NCBI GenBank assembly: GCA_947561585.1
Contig: CANNZV010002354.1
Span: 38,019-102,018 of the forward strand
Source of the DNA: Caprella mutica
Lineage: Eukaryota; Arthropoda; Malacostraca; Amphipoda; Caprellidae
Reading direction: 5' to 3'
Length of the DNA stretch: 64,000 nt
Below are positions 59,726 through 64,000 of this stretch, piece by piece. The notes under the pieces are model-generated. The model had not been told where the DNA came from. It was given only the letters and a program-made list of their open reading frames with translations, and made no database searches. How positions within the stretch are numbered: position 1 is the first letter of the stretch; every line of letters starts with the position of its first letter. Made by a program: the position numbers and the translations under genes.

Positions 59726-60253
59726 TCACTGAAGCTGTGTTGAATGCTTCATTCCGGCTTCAAAATGGCCCGGCACATTACAGGCAAACAAGACCTGATC
59801 CTTACCGCTAAACTGCCAAAGCAACGGTGCTGTTTGTCCGGGCTGGACGGTTAACGCATTATCACTATCGCCATGATCCATATTCGGCATGTCCTTCATC
59901 ATTTCCCGGTGATGCTGTTGTTCCTGAGGTGTACCAATGGAGAATTCATGGGGGATTTTACCGTTGTTGGTTACCACGAACTTCACCACATCACCCGCTT
60001 TCAGTGTCGGTGTCTGGTCAAATTCAAAGCGCATAGTATCTAACATGGTCACCTTGATTGTTTTAGTCGGAGCCATTCCTTTACCGGATTTTCCTATTTT
60101 ACTTTCACCCATCGCCCCATGATCCATACCTTCCATATTTCCATGATCCATGCCTTCCATGTTGTGTGAGTTCTCATTGGCTTGCAAAGGGGCAGCACTC
60201 AGTAGGCCAGCCAGTGCCAAAACACTGAAAACAGTCATTGCAGATTTATTCAT
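59726..60253 (-). CDS. Periplasmic cupredoxin (plastocyanin/azurin-type) 1
   Basis: A 175-residue protein from the ATG at 60253 (GGAG upstream; three ATGs in a row). Signal peptide, a His/Met-rich MDHGNMEGMDHG stretch, then a cupredoxin domain with type-1 copper ligands: His in KIPHEFSIG, and Cys, His and Met in FACNVPGHFEAGM. Paralogue of the next gene. Probably a periplasmic copper sink or electron carrier to the oxidases. Confidence 0.9.
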   Translation of the reverse strand: MNKSAMTVFSVLALAGLLSAAPLQANENSHNMEGMDHGNMEGMDHGAMGESKIGKSGKGMAPTKTIKVTMLDTMRFEFDQTPTLKAGDVVKFVVTNNGKIPHEFSIGTPQEQQHHREMMKDMPNMDHGDSDNALTVQPGQTAPLLWQFSGKDQVLFACNVPGHFEAGMKHSTQLQ

Positions 60254-60327
60254 CATCATTCTCCATTTAATTAGTAAAGTGTGCCGGATACTACAAAGCG
60301 CAGCGTCCGGCGGGTTAAATATTGGTA

Positions 60328-60891
60328 TCAATGCAGAGCGGCTTTGTGGAACATGCCTGCTTCATAGTGGCCGGGTACATTACAGGCGAAGACCACTTCA
60401 TCATGGCCATTGAACTGCCACACCAGTTCTTTGCGCTGGCCGGGTGAAACGGTGATGGTATTACCATCTTCATGTGTCATATCAGGCATACTTTTCATCA
60501 TTGCATTGTGCTTAGCCTGCTCGGCAGCATTACCAATAGAAAATTCGTGCGGGATTTTGCCGTTATTGGTGACGACAAATTTCACGACATCACCGGGACT
60601 TAGATCAGGCTTTTGGTTAAACACATACTTCATAGAATCCAGCATGCTGACCTGATAAGTTTTCGTGGGTGTCATTCCCGGCGCGGGTTTGCCGACCGCA
60701 CTTTCTGCATGGCCTCCACCATGTCCATCGCCATGCCCATCACCATGTCCACCGGCATCATCGTGCTTCATTGCCGTATTCCCGGCTTTGTTATGTGATG
60801 AGTGATCCATCATTTTGGCTTCGTTATTGGCGCAACCGGCTAAAATACTTACGACGCCAACGCTGACTAATAATTTTGTAAGAGGTTTCAT
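60328..60891 (-). CDS. Periplasmic cupredoxin 2, lipoprotein
   Basis: A 187-residue lipoprotein (lipobox VSILAGC), a Gly/His-rich GHGDGHGDGHGGGH segment, then a cupredoxin domain with IPHEFSIG and FACNVPGHYEAGM ligands. It is clearly a duplicate of the gene at 59726, with the linker diverged. It lies 33 bp after copB in the same operon. Confidence 0.9.
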   Translation of the reverse strand: MKPLTKLLVSVGVVSILAGCANNEAKMMDHSSHNKAGNTAMKHDDAGGHGDGHGDGHGGGHAESAVGKPAPGMTPTKTYQVSMLDSMKYVFNQKPDLSPGDVVKFVVTNNGKIPHEFSIGNAAEQAKHNAMMKSMPDMTHEDGNTITVSPGQRKELVWQFNGHDEVVFACNVPGHYEAGMFHKAALH

Positions 60892-60924
60892 TGATTGTTT
60901 TCCTTTAGATGTTGAATGGACTAA

Positions 60925-62049
60925 TTAAAACCAGGCATGCACGCCCACCATGAACCGGGCATCATTGGTATCTTCACCCTCGTCACGGGCATAATCTGCG
61001 GTACCACCAAACAGCTTTGTCCAGGTGACACCAAAATAAGGCGCAAACTCACGCCGGAATTCGTGTTGCACGCGAATGCTTAAATTCGCATCGGACAAGC
61101 CTGAGCCAACGCCCATCTCGGAATCATCCTGGCCAAAGAAATTCACTTCCAATTCGGGTACTAACGCCGTTTTTTGACTGAGCATCAGTTCATACTCACC
61201 CGATAAACTGGCGGCGGTTTTGCCACCCTTGCCAAAGTACAGCGTGGTATCGATATCGAAGTAATAAGGGGCAACGCCTTTAAGCCCCACTGCAAACCAT
61301 TCCCTGTCTACCGGTTTAAAATCTTTACGAATCCCTACCTGCGCATCCCAATAGGGAGAGATAGCACGGCTGTAAAGCACATCCAGGTTTGCCTCTTCAG
61401 TTTCAGAACCTTCTTGTTCCACTTCCGTTTTTAGCCATAACTTATTCAGGTCTTTACCAAACCAGGCTTCCGCTTCCAGTAACATCGGCTTATCGTCTTC
61501 ATCACTATCAATGATTTCAAAACGATCAATAATGACTTTGGTCAGAAAAGGGTCGTCTACCATGTGCATAGCACCAGGAAACGGCATTGGAATATCTTCG
61601 GTGGCTGAGCCGTCACTCACTGGTATAGCGTTCGCTGGTTTCTTACCATGATCCATCTTGGAGTGATCCATGCTTTTATGCTGGCTATGATCCATCGCTG
61701 GTTTCTTGCCATGATCCATCTTGGAATGATCCATTGCTGGTTTCTTACCATGATCCATCTTGGAATGATCCATTGCTGGTTTCTTACCATGATCCATCTT
61801 GGAGTGATCCATTGCTGGTTTCTTGCCATGATCCATCTTGGAATGATCCATTGCTGGTTGCTTGCCGTGGTTCATCTTGGAGTGATCCATCGTTTTGCTG
61901 TTCATCGCTTTGCACTGATCCATCTGCGCATGTTTCGGATCGGAACAATCCATTTTCATGTTATGTGCGGAATGGTCAGTGGCAGCAAAGGCAGTTCCGG
62001 TAACACCAACGCCCGTTAACAACACCAAGCTAAGTAATAATTTTTTCAT
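60925..62049 (-). CDS. copB: Copper resistance outer-membrane protein CopB
   Basis: A 374-residue protein with a signal peptide (LLLSLVLLTGVGVTGTAFA). Residues about 54-137 are five or more tandem copies of a His/Met copper-binding motif (MDHSKMDHGKKPA, 13 residues). The C-terminal ~230 residues are the CopB beta-barrel domain, ending in aromatic AWF as outer-membrane proteins do. It binds copper at the outer membrane. 12 bp after the copA stop. Confidence 0.93.
   Translation of the reverse strand: MKKLLLSLVLLTGVGVTGTAFAATDHSAHNMKMDCSDPKHAQMDQCKAMNSKTMDHSKMNHGKQPAMDHSKMDHGKKPAMDHSKMDHGKKPAMDHSKMDHGKKPAMDHSKMDHGKKPAMDHSQHKSMDHSKMDHGKKPANAIPVSDGSATEDIPMPFPGAMHMVDDPFLTKVIIDRFEIIDSDEDDKPMLLEAEAWFGKDLNKLWLKTEVEQEGSETEEANLDVLYSRAISPYWDAQVGIRKDFKPVDREWFAVGLKGVAPYYFDIDTTLYFGKGGKTAASLSGEYELMLSQKTALVPELEVNFFGQDDSEMGVGSGLSDANLSIRVQHEFRREFAPYFGVTWTKLFGGTADYARDEGEDTNDARFMVGVHAWF
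61642..61890 (-). repeat. Tandem 39-bp repeats inside copB
   Basis: Nearly identical 39-bp units coding the MDHSKMDHGKKPA motif, at least five in a row with slight edge variants. Such arrays expand and contract by slippage, changing copper-binding capacity. Confidence 0.85.
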
Positions 62050-62061
62050 TGTGATTCTCCC

Positions 62062-63826
62062 TTACGCGACGACGACACGGCGGAACATGCCTTCCATGTG
62101 ATAGATCAGGTGACAGTGGTAAGCCCACTGGCCTTTGGCATCAGCCGTCACCAGGTAGGTAATTTTTGCGCCGGGTTGAGCCACAATAGTGTGCTTTCGG
62201 GCCAAATACTGATCGTCACCACTTTCCAGTTCACTCCACATGCCATGTAGATGGACGGGATGATTCATCATGGTGTCGTTGATCAGGGTGAAGCGAACGC
62301 GCTCACCGTATTTGAGGAGAATAGGTTTGGCGTCGGCAAATTTAACGCCATTAATTGACCACATGTAGCGGCTCATATTGCCAGTCAGGTGTAACTCGAT
62401 TTCACGTCCTGGAGGACGTTTGTCAATTGTGGGCCTCAGGTTGCGAATATCGGCATAGGTCAGCACCCGCCGTCCGTTATTTCTTAAGCCAACCCCCGGA
62501 TCATTGAGCCTGATTTGTGGATCGGGCGCGAACATATCAATATGCGGCCCTTTTTGAATAGCCACCTGGCCACTGGAGGTCATCATGCTGTGATCCATGC
62601 CCGCCATATCATGGCCCATTTGGCTATGATCCATACCGCCCATATCACCCCCCATTTGGCTATGATCCATACCGCCCATGGTTCCCCCCATGCCCATGTC
62701 ACCATGCGTTAGCACAGGCATCGCATCCATTGCCGGAATGGCCGCTTTCTGGCCCCGCTGGCTCGTCAATGTGCCACGAGCATAACCTGAACGGTCGATG
62801 GCCTGTGCGAAGACGCTATAAGCACCGGCAGCAGGTTGCACCACCACGTCATAGGTTTCTGCCACACCAATGCGGAATTCATCGATACCTTTAACCGGAC
62901 GAATATCCTGTCCATCCGTGGCGACCACTTCCATTTTCAAACCCGGAATACGAATGTCGAAGAAGGTCATTGCTGCCGCATTGATAAAACGTAGCCTGAC
63001 CCGCTCACCCGGCTTAAATAAACCTTCCCAACCTTCTGCCGGTGTTTTGCCATTTGTTAGGAAAGTGTATGTCCAACCTGTCACATCGGAGATGTCACGA
63101 TCGCTCATACGCATCTGGTTCCACATTTGCCGGTCTGAAACAGCCTGACCAACCCCATTGGCGGCTACCTCACGACCAAAATCTCCCAACGTACGTTCGC
63201 GGGTGTTGTAGTAGTGGCTCATTTTTTTGAGCTTGGCGTAGATGGACTCCGGCTGTTCGTCCGACCAGTCCGACAGCACAATTACATGGTCACGGTCGTA
63301 ACGCACCGGGTCTTGTTCGCGTGGTTCGATCACAATAGAACCGTACATACCGGTTTGTTCCTGGTACCCCCGAATGGCTGTGATACCAGTAAGTCCCGCT
63401 TTGTATCGCTTTAAAACGATAGACATAAGTTTCGCCGGGGCGGATTCCGGCGAAACTCAGTCCAGGCACCCCATCCATTTCCGGTGGCAGGATCAAGCCA
63501 TGCCAATGAATAGAAGAAGTCACTTTCATCCGGTTCGTAACACGTAGGGTTATATCGTCACCCTCGCGCATGCGCAGCAGCGGCGCAGGCACTGAACCAT
63601 TGATAGCAGTAGCAATACGTGGCTGACCGGTAAAATTCACCATCATTTCCGCGATGGTGAGGTCAAATACCGGGCCATCGAGTACCGGCATATCGCCATG
63701 TGACGCTGCATTAAGGAGTCCGGGAGCCAACAGACCTAAACCACCCATCATCGCGCTCGCAGATAAGCCGGTAACAAATTGGCGACGGGATAGTAATAAT
63801 CCGTCCTGATTCAAAGCAGATTTCAT
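62062..63826 (-). pseudogene. PcoA/CopA-type multicopper oxidase, frameshifted
   Basis: Tat-exported multicopper oxidase of ~587 residues if read through. Start ATG at 63826 (AGGA upstream), signal SRRQFVTGLSASAMMGG, ligands HWHG and YWYHSHSG, a Met/His-rich MDHSQMGGDMGGMDHSQMGH region, and HPVHLHG and YHCHLIYHMEGM. The frame changes at a run of five C (63367-63371 on the plus strand), right after YWYHSHSG; a single extra base explains it. The conserved sequence resumes in the other frame. Sequencing error or real mutation cannot be told apart here. First gene of the copA-copB-cupredoxin operon. Confidence 0.88.
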
Positions 63827-63878
63827 CAAATAATTCCTGAATTTTGTTTTTTTGCAGTAACACAAATCCAGCCCCGAA

Positions 63879-63896
63879 TTGTTTGTAAACAAACAA
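63879..63896. promoter_or_regulatory. Inverted repeat upstream of the island copA operon
   Basis: TTGTTTG-TAAA-CAAACAA, perfect 7-bp arms 53 bp upstream of the copA ATG. It may be an operator or leader hairpin. No CusR-type box is visible in 63827-64000; the promoter may lie beyond the edge. Confidence 0.4.
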
Positions 63897-64000
63897 ATAG
63901 GCGAACCCCGGACGGGCGTTACTTAATTTTCTTTAAAATGGAGGTGTGCAACCGAAACGTGGGATACACGTAGGTTGTCAGGAATTAACTCAGTCGGGGG

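Noticed and set aside
62062..63426. Separate gene starting MSIVLKRYKAG for the oxidase C-terminal part
   Set aside because: Its first residues are an artefact of the frame change; conserved oxidase sequence only begins after the C5 run, so this is one frameshifted gene.

Overview
The window looks like part of a large conjugative plasmid (or a closely related integrative element) from a gammaproteobacterium. Supporting this are an iteron-type Rep_3 initiator with its origin, a ParA/small ribbon-helix-helix partition pair, a P-type (trb) type IV secretion system, a DUF3363-type relaxase, a TraG coupling protein, anti-restriction and SOS-polymerase genes, and a metal-resistance island. No rRNA, tRNA or core housekeeping genes were seen. 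Taxonomy below class level cannot be judged from the sequence alone.

Layout. 1-1949 (minus): start of a BREX phage-defence operon (brxA, brxB, N-terminal part of brxC), cut by the window edge. 2129-5866: accessory genes (RadC-like JAB protein, DUF4942, DUF2958, a ProQ/FinO-family RNA chaperone, a small orphan, a WGR-domain protein); two of these units carry the same ~125-bp leader. 5916-11426 (minus): a secreted PQQ-type beta-propeller protein, umuDC, and two overlapping unknown genes. 11578-21312 (minus): VirB1-like transglycosylase, a DUF2274 protein and trbI-G-F-L-J-E-D-C. 21771-23802: ardC and rhuM. 24064-27605: replication and partition module with rep, iterons, parB-like, parA, six copies of a 15-bp motif and a 21 x 9-bp tandem array. 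27943-38796 (plus): HTH protein, RepO-like protein, membrane proteins, an amber-interrupted traF, a candidate oriT, relaxase, traG, a CopG-like gene and trbB. 38797-43123: a strongly structured non-coding stretch, a small gene split by an IS1182-family element, and an IS481-family element. 43155-64000 (all minus): a 21-kb copper island.

How it works together. The trb genes, TraG, the relaxase and TrbB make up a conjugation machine that would carry the island. The trb block is split, with trbB 16 kb away from trbC and on the opposite strand. ArdC, and perhaps the repeated-leader genes, fit early protection of the plasmid in a new host, while BREX protects the host from phage. The copper island combines cytoplasmic export (P1B ATPase, CopZ, MerR regulator), periplasmic oxidation and sequestration (three multicopper oxidases, CopB, CopC/CopD, two cupredoxins), a CopRS/CusRS two-component system with a clear CusR-type box, and a less familiar set of periplasmic proteins: a DUF411 protein, two cytochromes c (one fused to a DUF4440/SnoaL-like domain) and a possible Cys-His hydrolase.

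Broken genes: traF by an amber codon, the island copA by a one-base frameshift in a run of five C, and a small gene by the IS1182-type insertion.
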